Shown one piece after another: positions 33,154 through 46,300 of a stretch of DNA of 64,000 bases; within the stretch, counting starts at the first letter, position 1, and every line of letters starts with the position of its first letter. The stretch is from the NCBI GenBank assembly GCA_021464415.1, contig CM038467.1:17075127-17139126 (forward strand), in the 5' to 3' direction. The stretch comes from Lonicera japonica (Eukaryota > Streptophyta > Magnoliopsida > Dipsacales > Caprifoliaceae). The notes below the pieces were generated by a model. The model saw only the letters and a list, made by a program, of their open reading frames with translations, made no database searches and was not told the DNA's origin. The position numbers and the translations under genes are program-made.

Positions 33154-36098
33154 TTAAATAAAATCTTGTTTTAACTCTTGAGGTGCGGCAGGAAGCGCGT
33201 GGGTTGACAAATGTTGTCTTAACAATTACGAAGGAGCAAAAAAGTTGGTCAGAGCGGATTAGAGTATACAATAAAAACAAATTTTTTTTTTCGCTTTTTT
33301 TTTTACCGCATGAAGAAGAAGCCGACAACTCCATTATAACAGACGGAAGAGTGTAAACCGTTGATTTAGTAGAGATTGAACGTGCATTCATATGATAGAT
33401 AGATTGGGCCACAACAAATATTGTTTAACGGTAGAGATAAAGGAAGTGTGCATCATCACCGTCAAATGGCGGACACGTGATTATTAATTCTTCCCTGAGT
33501 AGGCCCCACTTCACCTGTCCCTGACATTATCGGACGGACCATACAAACAATACTAGAAAAGTTAAGGTAATCACCCTTTAGCTACTTGGATCAAACTCGA
33601 GAATTCACCACATGAATTAATCATAGTTTGTTTCTGGTTATATTACTTTTCGTGCTGAGCTGTAAATAACGTGCTGGTTAAAGAATATTTGATCAGGACA
33701 ATTGATGAGAAAAAAAAAAAATCAAATAAAAGTAAGGAAAGCGAAAATACGAGTTGGGGAATCTTTTTACAGTTCGTTTTATTAAGAAGACGAGTTTCGA
33801 CTTATTTTAGCTGATTTTTAAAGCCATCCACTCTTAGAAGTTGATAATTTCATTTAATGTTTGATGAATTTAAAATTGGCCTATTAAAAGTTCTAATCAG
33901 TTCACAATATTGTTTAAAAGATTTATAATAATTTAAACTTTGAATGTCATTTGTTTTTACACATTAGATATTATGTGCTAAAATTTTACACAATAAGTGT
34001 TTGAATGTTATTTTAGATATAATCCATTACTTAACGTGGTCAAGCATTAGCTTTGTTAATTTTTGACTACTTTACCCCTAAGTAAGAGCGAGATGTTTTT
34101 TCTTTTTTCAAGAATAAAATGAATAAATTAGGTCAAAAAATAACGAGAGAACAATTGACTACATTAACTAATAGATTTTGTCTAAATTGACACTCCAACG
34201 CATATTATATAAAACTTTGTTACCAAACGTTTAATATGTAAGAATAAATAACACTCAAAATTTAAATTACCGATTTAATGTAATCAATTACATCTTTATT
34301 ATCAAGAATTTTATCTATTATTAAAAATTTACCACAGAAATCAATCATCGTTTGTTTCCGGTTATATTGCTTTCATTGTTGAGCTATAAATAAGATGCTA
34401 GTTAAAGAATACTTTGATTAAGACGATTGACAAGACAAAAAAAAAAGGATCTACATCAAAGTATGAGAAATGAGAATATGAGTTGGGAAATCTTTTTACG
34501 TTTCGTTTTATTAAAGGGGCAGGTTTCTATTTTGCTTTAGCTGATTTTCGAGGCTATTCACTTTAGTTAAAAAACAATAATTGGCTCTGTTTGATATCGT
34601 GTGATAACGGTATGAAAAAAAATATATTAATATTATAATTAGGTAAAAAAATAAAAAATAAGTTAAGTTATATATTGAGATACTTTATATCTCATATTTA
34701 GTTTATGAGTAAATATCTTTTATATTTTATATTTTTTTGTGAAAAAAATTTTGTTCTTCAATTACTAAAGAAAATTTCTTAATAAAAAAAGTAATAAAGT
34801 AAGAAGAGATCTCTTACATGTCTCAACTTTTCTTTCAACTTCTCACAAAAATCAACTATTTTTATTTTTATTTTTCATATTGTTATCAAACGGACTCTTA
34901 TTCTTTTAATTTTGCAATTTCATTTAATCTTCGATGAATTTGAATTTGGCTAATCAAAAGTTCTAATTATTTCACAATGTTGTTTAAAAGATTTAATGTG
35001 GTCAATTACATCCTTAAATCTGTCTCAAACACCCAATTTAGAATTTAACTAAAAATATATATTAATACCTCATATTTATCACAAACACCATCCTCCATTG
35101 CCTGATTTTAGGCGAGTGTATAATAACACACTATCCCCATTCGAGCAAAGTTTTTGTGCATGCACTCACATCTTATTAGGCGAGTCTTATTTAAAAAAAC
35201 ACTCAAACACTCCACTGTCTGATGTTAAACAAGTTTTTACAAACAAACTATCTCTAAGTGAACTGAGTGTACGTGACTAAACTTACTTCTCATTGGACAA
35301 GCCTTAGAGGGTATTAATGATAATATATAATTCTATCTTTAAAGGTCTTTGTGATAAGATGGGTGTTCGTGACAAATATAGTGGGTGTAAATAACACCAC
35401 CCAAAAGTAAAGCCATCACATCTAGTTGTGACATGAATTATGTGATGTTCCTATTTTGCCCATATTATTATTATTTTAAAAGTGCATATAGTTTAGGTTT
35501 GAATTTAACACAAAAAGTATATGATATTCCTATTTAGCCCGTATTATTCTTTTCAAAGTGCACATAGTTTAGGTTTGAATTCAAGACCTCTAGGTTAAGA
35601 ATAAAAATATTAACCATTAATCAACATTTTTTCGATTTAAAATTGCCCGTGCATATAAATAACGCTAATACACGCATCGCGTGTGTTGTATGTCTAGTTA
35701 ATATAAAATGAAAGTGATGAGATGTGGTTATGACACCAAATTACAATGAATTTCCTATTTTACCCAAATGTTTATTCTTTCATTTAAAAAAAGTTTGTTG
35801 TCCAAGCTCAAACTTGTGAACTTAAAAAATTATAAAAGTGAAAAAGCCGTACTATTGAATCAAAAATATTTTCATGTTTTATTCTTCCCATTATATATTA
35901 AAAAAAATTTGTTTATCATGTCTGTGTCAGCAACTCAGCGTCTAATGTATTGAACATAAAGTTATTATGACTCAACCTTCAAGCATCATATGTATATATA
36001 TATATATATTCGCGTCTAATATATTTAACATAAAATTATTGTGACTCAACAATACTCTCACGTTTGAAATTGGCAAGTTAAAGATTGAATTAATCTTA
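33154..36098. other. Gene-free DNA with an internal tandem duplication
   Basis: About 33605-33925 recurs at about 34327-34998: landmarks are TTGTTTCYGGTTATATT, ATCTTTTTAC followed by TTCGTTTTATTAA, and TTGTTTAAAAGATTTA. The second copy contains an extra 320 bases (about 34583-34898) with ends CTCTGTTTGATA and TATCAAACGGACTC, a probable MITE. A Helitron-like 3' end occurs at 35670-35697. No gene. Confidence 0.6.
35670..35697 (+). mobile_element. Helitron-like 3' terminus
   Basis: A 6-bp stem ACACGC-ATC-GCGTGT is followed after eight bases by CTAG and T, the Helitron 3' pattern. The 5' end was not identified. Confidence 0.4.
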
Positions 36099-36608
36099 GG
36101 CCTCGTTTGATTCGGATATTAAAAAGTGGGATAGGATTGTTAATACCACTTTTTTTATAATACCTTGTTTGATTTGCACAAATGTACTAGGATTATTAAT
36201 AGCGGTACTAACTTAATACCACTCTTTGTGGTATAATTTAATACCAGGGGGGAGGTGGTATTGTTTATCTAGGATTAAGAAAAATGAACCATATATTTTC
36301 AAAAATGCCATTACTATTATAATATTTTCAAAAATGCCACTACTACTACTATATTATTATTATTTTAATTTATTTATTTTTTAAAAAAAATATTTTTTAA
36401 TTTTTTTTTTGTTAGTCCAAGATATAATCCTGTATACGAGTTACAGAATCAAACATGGTATTAACATCAGCACGAGATATCTCAATATTAATACTGCATG
36501 AATCAAACAAGGTATTAGTATTAAATTAATACCAGGATTAATAATCAAGTACTATTAATACTGGTATTATTAATCCTAGTGATTCTAATACCCGAATCAA
36601 ACGAGGCT
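36099..36608. mobile_element. 510-bp PIF/Harbinger-like MITE
   Basis: The ends are GGCCTCGTTTGATTCGGATA and, from the right, AGCCTCGTTTGATTCGGGTA, 18 of 20 identical. They are flanked by TTA (36096-36098 and 36609-36611). Internal ATTAATACCA/TGGTATTAAT motifs repeat in both orientations, so the RNA would fold. No ORF. Confidence 0.88.
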
Positions 36609-37275
36609 TTAGTGTATGTAGAGTTGGGTAGGTGACCAACACGTTTTCTCTCCTCCCTGACAAATTGTTACAAAAGAGATGTGTCAACACACGCAGTGTC
36701 TTCTTTCAGCCGTTTTACACTATTTTGTTGCATGTTTAATCTTTGTTTTTACGACTTACAAGAACATTCAAAATTTTAAGGGTAAAATCCAATATTGATT
36801 TACATTGTGCTTCATTATTTTTCTGTGTTTCCACATTTTCCTATCCTTCCCCTTTTAACAACTATGATTGCTGGTCATGTTGTACATATATATATATACA
36901 TATACATACAATAATACATGTAATCACATAAATAAAAACTCGTAAGTCAGAGATTAAAAAGTAGTCTATTTTTCAACTAAATTGCCATTTTACTTCAGAC
37001 TCAGTTATTTATATGTATATTTATATGTACACTATAGTCCTTTTGTATCAATAAGAAATGAATGAACTTGTCCTTTTGACCCGATTATTTAAGAAATGAA
37101 CATTTTTATGTACAAAAAATTAAAATCTCACCCCCCCCCCCCCCCCACCACATAATTATAGCATATTCACTGTGTACAAAAAATATTAATTAAGGCACAT
37201 TTTTTTCATTTTTCTTTTGAAACTAACTAAAAGTGCAACTTATTTATTAGAAATTATGATATACGTGGGCACCAT
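36609..37275. other. Gene-free DNA with a 16-base C homopolymer
   Basis: Positions 37131-37146 are an uninterrupted run of 16 C. No gene or mobile element is recognised here. A short ORF around 36743-36931 has no family features. Confidence 0.55.
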
Positions 37276-37754
37276 TAAGCCTAGCAACGGGTTGTGTACG
37301 GTTCGGTTTCGTGTCGGGTGAAAAGTACTTTGACCCATACACGACCCGTTTAATAAACGGGTGAAAAGTCAAACTCATACACGACTCGATTTGTTTAATT
37401 CGTTTAAGATAAAGGGTTCAATTCGGGTCGTATACGAATAACATTTAGTGACCCGTTAATAATTCAATTAAGTAATTAACCACTAAAATATACACACACA
37501 ATAATTTATATATATAAATTATATATTTGGGTTACACGAGTTACAAACGCGTTTACAAGACTCGAAATCGACTCGTATATATTCTTATCGGGCTAAATGA
37601 GTTTTATTCGAGTCTCGCGAATGTACACGAAATCAATTCGTTTAATAAACGAGTTTGACGGGTCAACCCAATTATGACCCGCACCTGTTAAGAGTTCACC
37701 CAAATCTAGTAAATTCATATTACTTTCGTGTCGTGTTATAAATGGTCGGTCCTA
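37276..37754. mobile_element. 479-bp hAT-like element (ACGACCCG family, intact copy)
   Basis: Left end TAAGCCTAGCAACGGGTTGT; right end reverse-complemented TAGGACCGACCATTTATAAC. Flanks GGCACCAT (37268-37275) and GACACTAT (37755-37762) agree at 6 of 8. The interior is rich in ACGACCCG, AATAAACGGGT and GGGTC motifs. The same family is split across 50699-50838 and 54428-54976. Confidence 0.65.
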
Positions 37755-39167
37755 GACACTATTGTAAGTAATGACTTCATTAAATGAGATATTTTTACCA
37801 CCTATTTTTACATATAGGGGCAATTAAAAAAAAGGGCTTATTAGAGAAAGATTTTCACACTAAGGCCAAGGAATAATTTTTTTTTAAATAAAGGGCCTAT
37901 TTTTTATTTTATTGATAATATGACATTGTCTTTTTTTTCCATAAAAATACATAACCCTAAAAAAACTATAATTGCATAAAATATGGACTGCATATAACTT
38001 TGCAGTTTATATTTCACTGCATATGAACTTTGCAGTCCATATTTCACTGCATGTGAACTTTGCAGTCGAATTTTTAGTGCAAAGTAATTGCAATATTTTA
38101 CTGCAATGTGAACTTTGCAGTCAAATTTTTATAAAGTATTTTTTATAACAAATATTTGCATTCATATTTTATTACAATATGAACTTTGCAGTCCATTATT
38201 GCATACTTTGCAGTCCATATTTTTTGTGAAAATTTCATAAAAAAGGGTAATTTAGGTAATACTAACATGTTTTTATTAATTAAATGATATTTAAATTTAT
38301 TCATACTATTTAAATATAAAACAAAATAGCCTCTTACACTAATTACCAATTAAAAATAGATTCAAAAATTAGCTATTCAAAAAAATATTATTCATTGCAG
38401 TATAATAAGCACCTAATTTCTAGAATATATCGATATAAATTGTATTTATAAAATATAATAAAAATATAATTTATATAATATATCAATAAAAATAATGGAG
38501 AAAAAAAAATAATATTTTTTATAACAAATATATTGTATAGTGCCTTATAATCAGTGTACCTGCATGATATACATTAACACGGTGCAAAAAGCCAATCAAA
38601 ATACAACACCTCAATGTGTGGTCAAATCATCAATATCTAATCGTACTCAAAGTCAATCAAATTGCATGTTAAATTTTTTATTATTTCTATATTTATACTC
38701 ATGATCTTAACATGTGTGGACATATTTTAATACCGCTCCATATATATATACAGTGAAATCTATAATACAAATTATAATTTTACTATTCATCGACAACGAA
38801 TCGTTAATTTTAATAATTTAATGGTTACAAACTATTTGTATAAATTCAAATATTTAGATAAATTGAGGTAATTATGTAATATTCAATAATACTAAATATT
38901 AAATTTAATACATTTCTTAAATGGATAACAATTCACAAACTACTACTCCTTCCCACACCCTCCTCCTGGGTTATTGTCTTCTTTTTTAAAAATAAAAACT
39001 GGTGTTCTCTAAAATACTAATAAAACAAAGAGGCAATTAGGTATAAGGGCTCATTATAATAATAATATAATTATAAAGGACATTTAAAAATTAGCTGTGT
39101 AAATTAAGGACACTATACAAAAAAAACACTAATACCCCTTCCTTATAATATCGTCTCATTATAACAC
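37755..39167. other. Gene-free AT-rich DNA with a 30-bp minisatellite
   Basis: Between 37988 and 38225 a unit of about 30 bp recurs (core TGAACTTTGCAGTC with TATATTTCACTGCA); copies are degenerate and one spacing is longer. The rest is AT-rich with no gene. At 39060-39160 short TTATAA/CTCATTATAAC motifs resemble MULE-type ends but no partner end was confirmed. Confidence 0.6.
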
Positions 39168-39855
39168 CAACAGCAACCAGAATGTGCTAAATGCATTTAA
39201 CACCCTCTGCACAGCAACCAGAGGGTGCTAAATGCATTTAGCACTACAACCAAAAGGTACCAGAAGGTGCTAAATGCGTTTAGCATCCTCTGAACAGCAA
39301 CCAGAGGGTGCTAAATGCGTTTAGCACCACAACCAGAAGGTGCTAAATATATTTAGCACCCGCTGGACAGCAACCAGAAGGTACTAAATGCATTTAGCAC
39401 CCCCTGGACAGCAACCAGAGGGTGCTAAATGCATTTAGCACCCCCTGGACAGCAACCAGAGGGTGCTAAATGCATTTAGCACCACAACCAGAAGGTGCTA
39501 AATGCATTTAGCACCCGCTAGACAGCAACGATAAGGTGCTAAATGCATTTAGCGCCACAACCAAAAGGTACTAAATGCATTTAGCACCCCCTAGAGAGCA
39601 ACCAGAAGGTGCTAAATGCATTTAGCACCCTCTGGGCAGCAACCAGAAGGTGCTAAATACATTAAACACGACAACCAGAAGGTGCTAAATACATTTAGCA
39701 CCCTCTGGACAGTAACCAAAGGGTGCTACATGCATTTAGCACCATATAGACAACAACCAGAAGGTGCTAAATGCATTTAGCACCTTCTAAACAACAACCA
39801 TAAGATAACACCACTTGAACAACAAATCAGAAGGTACTAAAATAATTTTAGCACC
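39168..39855. repeat. Minisatellite of about 17 near-perfect 22-bp palindromes
   Basis: Each unit contains the palindrome GGTGCTAAATG/CATTTAGCACC (two 11-base halves joined). It is separated by one of two spacers: about 19 bases (CCCTGGACAGCAACCAGAG type) or about 10 bases (ACAACCAGAA type). Unit starts include 39226, 39266, 39308, 39339, 39380, 39421, 39462, 39494, 39535, 39567, 39608, 39649, 39680, 39722 and 39763. Steps are 40-42 or 31-32 bases. Outer copies are more degenerate than central ones (39421-39520). No ORF runs through it. Confidence 0.95.
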
Positions 39856-41926
39856 ATTACAAAATAGAGAACAATAAAATTGATGAGATCAACATCCACT
39901 CAATTTATTTATATGTATATAGATATGGATCGACGTAGGGTTCGTAAAAAAATAAAAAAAAAGAGTTACAATCATATTTTTTTTTTCAAATCCCGCTGGG
40001 CTGTCAAAATTGATCGATTTCGATAGCAAAACGACTTCTGATCGTCTTAATTTTTCGCGTAATAATAGTAACTTTGTCTTCCGAACAACATATCCAAAAA
40101 TAGCCAAATCCAACGGTTCGATCTAAAGTTATATATGTTTTACGATTGCAGATCTAGAAAAAAAAAAAGAAATAGAAGAAGAAGAAGATGATGATGATGA
40201 TGAGAACGATGATCCTCTCGGAGATACGATCGGAGAGTAAGGTGGTGGTGGGGGTGGTGGTGGTGGTGGTGGTGGTGGTGGTAGTGGTGGTGAGACAACT
40301 TCTCTTTTCTCTTGTTTTTTGTTTTCTCTCTCTAAACTATGTGTATGTAAGAGAGAATAATATGTCTTTTGTATAATTAGAATAAATGATATAGTATGGT
40401 AGTTTTGTCCATCAACATTTATCATTTTCCTTAAAATAAATTAATATTATGAAAAGTGTTCTTATTGTAAAACCAAATTATGAAATTAGTACTACTTCCC
40501 TTTATTAAACATGAATACGTCCTTAGAGTTATAACACATTACGGAGCGAGACCTTATAACCCATTATCTCTAAAACAAAAGTATTTTTTTTAATAAGAAT
40601 GTTGTTTTGTTAGATTATTAATGTTTTATACTTTTTATCGAAGAAATTGAAGATATTTGTATTGTAAAAAATATTAATAGATTCAGTTCCAATGATATTT
40701 TGACTTAATTTGGACTAAATAAGAACGGTCATATATTTTCTATAAACTATGTTGACCGTCTAATACTTTCAAATGAAAATATTGATTATTTAAACTTTTT
40801 CATAATTTTGTTTGTAAATAATTTATTAAATTTGCTTTTATTCTATATAAAAAAATCTTAAGTTATTTTTAGTAGATAAGAAATAAATTAGCTTTGAAAG
40901 TTAAATCTAGAAAGTTTTACATAACCAATTTTTACGATACAACATGGTTTAGTAAAATTGTCTGGTGCACTTTAAATTTGATGAAAATAATGATGATTTT
41001 AAGTAAAAACTATATCTTTATTTTCATACATTGTTATACTAGATTTTACTTATTTTAATCTCTATTCTACTAAAATATTATGTAAAAACTACATTTGTAC
41101 CAGATTAAGATATTAGCTTATTTGGTATGAGACTAACTCACCTTGACATTCAGTAAGGCTCAATCCCACCATTGGTGAAATTCTTATCTATTTTCTCCAC
41201 CATTGCTCCAATGGACCAAAAAAATGTATAATAATGGTAAGATTCATATCACGTTCCTCGTCATTATTTAAACATCGTTTAATAACTTTTAGAAATTGCA
41301 GAGAGTAAGACAAATAATGAAGTTTATTAAGAAAACTTTTTGTATATCAATTGTAATCAATTTAATAAATATGGAAACAATTATTTGTTTTTTTTTGTTT
41401 TTTTACTCTTCATAGTTAATATTAATTTTTTCTGTCAAATGTAAAAATTAAATATGGACTCTTAATTTGCAATCATGATCTTGGGTAGACCGTTAATATT
41501 TTTGATTTTTGCTCTACAAGAATTTGAGTTTGATTTTATTTTAAATTTACCAAAAAATCACTTTCATTTTAAAATTGAATTCTCCTATTTCAAAAATTTT
41601 AATCTAAAAAGATAAAGTTAAATGGAGAAGAAATGAACTCAAAAACTAAGTAAAGTGTGTCGGTTGACAAGCTATTATTTTGCAGTAGGTAGAACCAAAC
41701 CCTAGAATTATGTTTTGCATAAACAAAAGTTATTACTACTGTTGCGATACAATGAACAATGGTCATACCTATGTATCTTTTTGAAAAAAGGACGAATTAT
41801 ATTAAACATTAACCATTTTTTTAATTGCACAAAATATATTTTATATTTTTTAAAATTTTTGATAGCGCCAGATAGCATGGGCATATCTTACTATCTATAA
41901 TTCTATGGGTATTTCTATAATACATA
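39856..41926. other. Gene-free DNA with GAT and GGT microsatellites
   Basis: A GAA/GAT run (40168-40202) and an imperfect (GGT)n run (40231-40290) create long but low-complexity readings: poly-Pro/poly-Ser on minus, poly-Val on plus. No domain or splice structure supports a gene. The rest is AT-rich. Confidence 0.5.
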
Positions 41927-42591
41927 TCTATATTACAATCCAGAGCACATTTTTAAATACAATTCAGAGCACTCATTGTTCGATGGAGACCACTATTTTT
42001 AAAATCTAATGGCCCAAATCGATTTACATGATCTAAAGGTGAAAAGCAAATCTTGACTCAATATTAATAGTATTTATTTTCTTCTCCCTAACTATCTGTC
42101 CCCTAATTTTTTCCATTTTATCTCTTACTTTTGGAAAAAAATATTCTATAAACTTACACTATTTCTCTCGCTATAATCTATCTGCTCCCATGGAAGAATC
42201 AACACTTGCCGGCACCCTCCCACTAATGTCACATACTCATTTCTATCGGCAAAAATAATTTATTTTTTTCCTTTCTTATTTTTATTTTTACTCGATTTTA
42301 GGTGTAAATGACAGGAGCGTGACCAAGTATATAACTATGTGATCCATTGACTTCACTCAGTCTATGATTTTTTGTAATAGTACCAGATGACATTGGTATT
42401 TCTCAGAAAATGTGTGGTCCATTATGTAATTTTTTTTAGGATAGTGATGTTAGTACTCTACAAAAAGTACTCTTATTATTCTAAAATATTCTTTAGTGAC
42501 AAAAAAATGTTCAAAAAAATTAATGTTAAGTATTACTAAATATTATTTTTATTATATTGTTCCGTACCCTTAGGCACGGGCATTACCCTAG
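41927..42591 (+). mobile_element. 665-bp non-autonomous Helitron-like element
   Basis: It starts TCTATATTACAATC after an A. It ends with a hairpin (CCGTACC-CTTA-GGCACGG, one mismatch) followed by CATTACCCTAG and host T. A 5' TC, 3' hairpin, CTRR terminus and A/T insertion with no duplication are the Helitron signature. No Rep/helicase is encoded. Confidence 0.55.
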
Positions 42592-42827
42592 TTTACTACT
42601 AAAGTATGCTTGAGATTAACCTAGTTTGAGTTTTTGTAGTTAGTACAAGTAAAACCTCGTAAACTAATTTCTAAGCATTCATTTTGAGATTTCATTAGCG
42701 TGAACCTTTTATAAATCAATAAAAAAAAATACCGCTCCAAAAATGTGTGTGTGTATATATATATATATATCAATTTATGGTTTAAATTTTTTTTGAGAGC
42801 TTTAACTACCTCTAAAATATATAATAA

Positions 42828-43333
42828 CTAGTTACAAACCAGTGCAATCACGGGAGGATATTCAAATTATTATTAAAAAAATTTATGTAATAATAAAAAA
42901 ATATATTAAACAATATAATATTAATATAAATTCATGTAAAATAGCCCTAACTATATAATAAAATACACAACTAATCTAAATAATAAACACATTAAGTACC
43001 TAAAATAACGCATATAAACTGATGCATTTTTGCAAAAAATAAAAAATGATGCAGTTTGTGCTTAAAAAAATTATTTAAAACAATAAAAAAATAAACATTA
43101 TAGAGTCCAATAAATATGATCAGTTCTTCTTCCTCCTTTCATAATACTAATATATATTAAGTCTAGATGTAAATATGGAAGTAAAAGAGTTAAAAAAGAA
43201 GAAGTAAATTAATGACTTTATAATGAAAAACATTTATTACCATAATTATTACATTTTTTTTTATTTTTTTATTATAATAAATGATGTCATTAATGAAGAT
43301 ACCTCCTCCTTTTCGTTATTATAATAATATAGA
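42828..43333 (-). mobile_element. 506-bp non-autonomous Helitron-like element
   Basis: On the minus strand it starts TCTATATTATTATAATAACG, sharing TCTATATTA with the 41927 element. It ends with an imperfect hairpin (CCCGTG...CACTGG) and GTAACTAG followed by T. The two elements are tail to tail, 236 bases apart. Confidence 0.5.
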
Positions 43334-46300
43334 TAAATAGTTCAATCAATATTAGAGAACCTATTTAATTTGAACTCTCCCCCCTCCACATTTCTCTCGG
43401 GCTCCCCTTGGGTAGACTTTTATATTGGCCCAGTCACTAGGCCCACCATGAGAAGTTCCGAAATGCGGTGGAGCCCAGCAAATGCTTCACGGACTAAACA
43501 ATTGATATGTCGCAAAGATTTCAAAACTAAAGTAAAAGTTAGATCTAATGAGTAATAATAATAATTTTTGATAGCTCAATTTCAGTGTTAAAATATTGTT
43601 TTCAATTTCAAATATGATTATTTTATTGTCTCAAAATATTTATAAAAAGAATAAAAATATGCTCATATCTGCCAAACTTCCACTTTACTTTGTAAAAAAA
43701 AATTACTACACCAAAATTTCCTCCTCAAATTTCCAAATATGACATTACCACACAATCAACGCTCTATCTATTTAAAATAAAAATATTAATTTTGAATTAG
43801 TTTATCCTCGTATAAAAAAAATTGACGTTCCAAGATAATATTGTATATTTGTATTTATATATATGAATCGTGGATAAGTGGCATGTAAAGGATTCTTGTG
43901 ATATATAAAGCATGTATGGGTAAATGTCGATTGAATTTTTTTTACGAATATTTGGTATATGTTGAAAGAAAGACTTGAATAATTTTTGAACATCTTTTGG
44001 CATATGTGGCTGATGCTATTCTGTCTTTCAATTTTCATTTGTTTTTCAATTATTTTGTTGTCCGTCGGTAGTTGCAACTAATGACTCTGTTAAGGCATCA
44101 TTATATTGGGCGGTGGTTTATCAAGTGAAGTAAAAAGGTGCTTAATTTAACCATAAATCATCACACACCTGACATAATCATAGGATACAATTATAACGAC
44201 TAAATTACCGCTGGATTAAAAAAATTAGAAAATACATTTAGTAATATTAAATGTAAGAATTAAAGTCCCACAGAAAGCACCCCTCTTTCCTATAAAGTAA
44301 ATTCAACGCGCATGATTATTGTCCAAAAAAAATAATTTAGGGCTTTGTTGCACATCTACTTGGCCCAAACGCTTACAACATTTAAGTGAGGATAAACTTG
44401 AGTCACAATTAAAACCATACTGTGAAAATGGTATTTCTTTCTTCGTAACGGAAATATGGAGCAATTTATCTCAAAGCTTGACGAGGGTAATTAGCAAATT
44501 ATTTCTCTGCGTCCACTAATCATGCAGTTTAACTTGTAAAAAGATGCACGTGACATCTTACATGAATATCTATAAAAGTAATACGTAACAGTGACAAAAA
44601 TTAGTTGTTGTGCTGGCCACAAGGTTGAGTTACTTACCGAGCTAAACGAAATGGATAACATATATACATATATATGTCTGCATGACAAAAGCACAAACCT
44701 GAGAGCTCTTGTCTACAGACCTGAGATTCTACACAGACAAATAATAGTAGAAGGTAGCAATAGCGTAGACCGATAATTCTGGACTCCTAGTGATGAAAGA
44801 GTTACGAAGGGAAGAGCCTATCCTTGCCATTTTGAGGCACTGGGCAAAATCTTAAAAAAATTCATTTTATAAATAAATATATTAAAAATTTTATATTAAA
44901 ATAACTTAATTTGGTTTCAATAATAAAAATTTACATGACAAAAAAATAATATTATAATTGCAAAGAAGTCTACAAAAAACATTGCAATTAAATATGTAAT
45001 TCTCTCTTATTGTTTTGAAATCAATATTAATGAAAAAAATAATAATGGTGCCTCTTTTCTCTCTTATAGCATGAGAAGAGTCGAAATTGTATATATTATA
45101 TAATATATACATATATATAATCAAATAAAATATTAGTTCCGGCTTAATTATTGGATCCTATGTGCGTTGCCTTGCCAACCCTCTCCCAGGACTAGCTCCG
45201 CTCACCACCACCATGAACAAAGTTTGCTTCAAGCCAAGTATACATATAGAGCATTGACTACTCTACAATAACCAAGTTTTTAGCAATTATTACACTTTGT
45301 TTAGCTAAAACTAAGTAATACATAAGAGAGAAAACATTTTAGGTCACTCTCTAGATTTGTCATTTCATATAATTCAATAAAATTTAGGGGATTCCTCTTT
45401 TGATTAAAAAAAAAAAGAAGAGGAGAGAAAACATTTAGAATATTTATTACCCTTTTCAATAGGTCTACGAAGTGCACTAGAGCTTGCTGACTTTTTGGGC
45501 TTTAGATAGTTACTCTTTGAGGATTACCTTTGTATGTATTGAGATAATATTAGACTAGCTTAGAATTACAATACTTTATAATAAGAACTCGGCTCTTCAT
45601 TATTATTTATAAAGGATCTCCTAACTACCGGCTCATTCACAGATCGAGGTGACATAGGTCTAGTAAAACAGGCTAACTTTCCTCCATAACTTTCTTGTTC
45701 ATCTTATTTTTCTTTAAATTATTATTATTGTTGCTGTCGTGTCATAAACACAGCCGAATCACTATTTTAACTATGTCAAAATCATTAACACTTATTTAAT
45801 TGGCCGTTATTTATATGTTCTAGATTTTGATACTGTTAAAAAAAGAAAAAGAAAAAATTGAGAGGACACTGCTTATAAAAATATACCATTTCCAAGCAAA
45901 TTACAGTAATACATATTCATTACCCTTTGTCATCGATTAAGAATTCACTTTTTTTTTCTAGACATCTCAAAAGAGTCTTGTTTTATTTCCATAGATTTCC
46001 CCACTCGGAGGCATTTTTCTTTTAACAATTAATATTAATGACAAAACTTTCCCTTTACACAGTACTTAATTTGAAAAAAAAATAAAAATCTTGAGAGAGG
46101 GATGGGATGGGGGAAGGAAAGGGTTTGTACACCTTATTATACTTTAAGAACTTGACAGCTAATTATTAGTATAAAATCAAAAATTTTAAATTCTTTGGAT
46201 GGGCGGTTGCGCCTCTAGCCCTAGATCTTCTGATATTTCGCACTTCGCTGTGTATGACATTAAAATTTCTGGTGAAGGAAGAAAATAAAATTACTTGTAA

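Noticed and set aside
35098..35280. 60-codon ORF, and a similar one at 44319-44519
   Set aside because: No recognisable domain, codon bias or splice context; length is expected by chance.
39168..39855. Regular repeat-spacer layout resembling a CRISPR array
   Set aside because: The spacers are themselves repeated (two types), the context is a plant nuclear genome, and no cas-like gene is present. It is a palindromic minisatellite.
40129..40425. Pro/Ser-rich minus ORF and Val-rich plus ORF
   Set aside because: Both are readings of GGT and GAT microsatellites, with no domain or supporting exon structure.
39040..40580. MULE element spanning the palindrome array
   Set aside because: TTATAA/CTCATTATAAC-type motifs occur on both sides, but the ends do not align well enough and no 9-bp target duplication was found.
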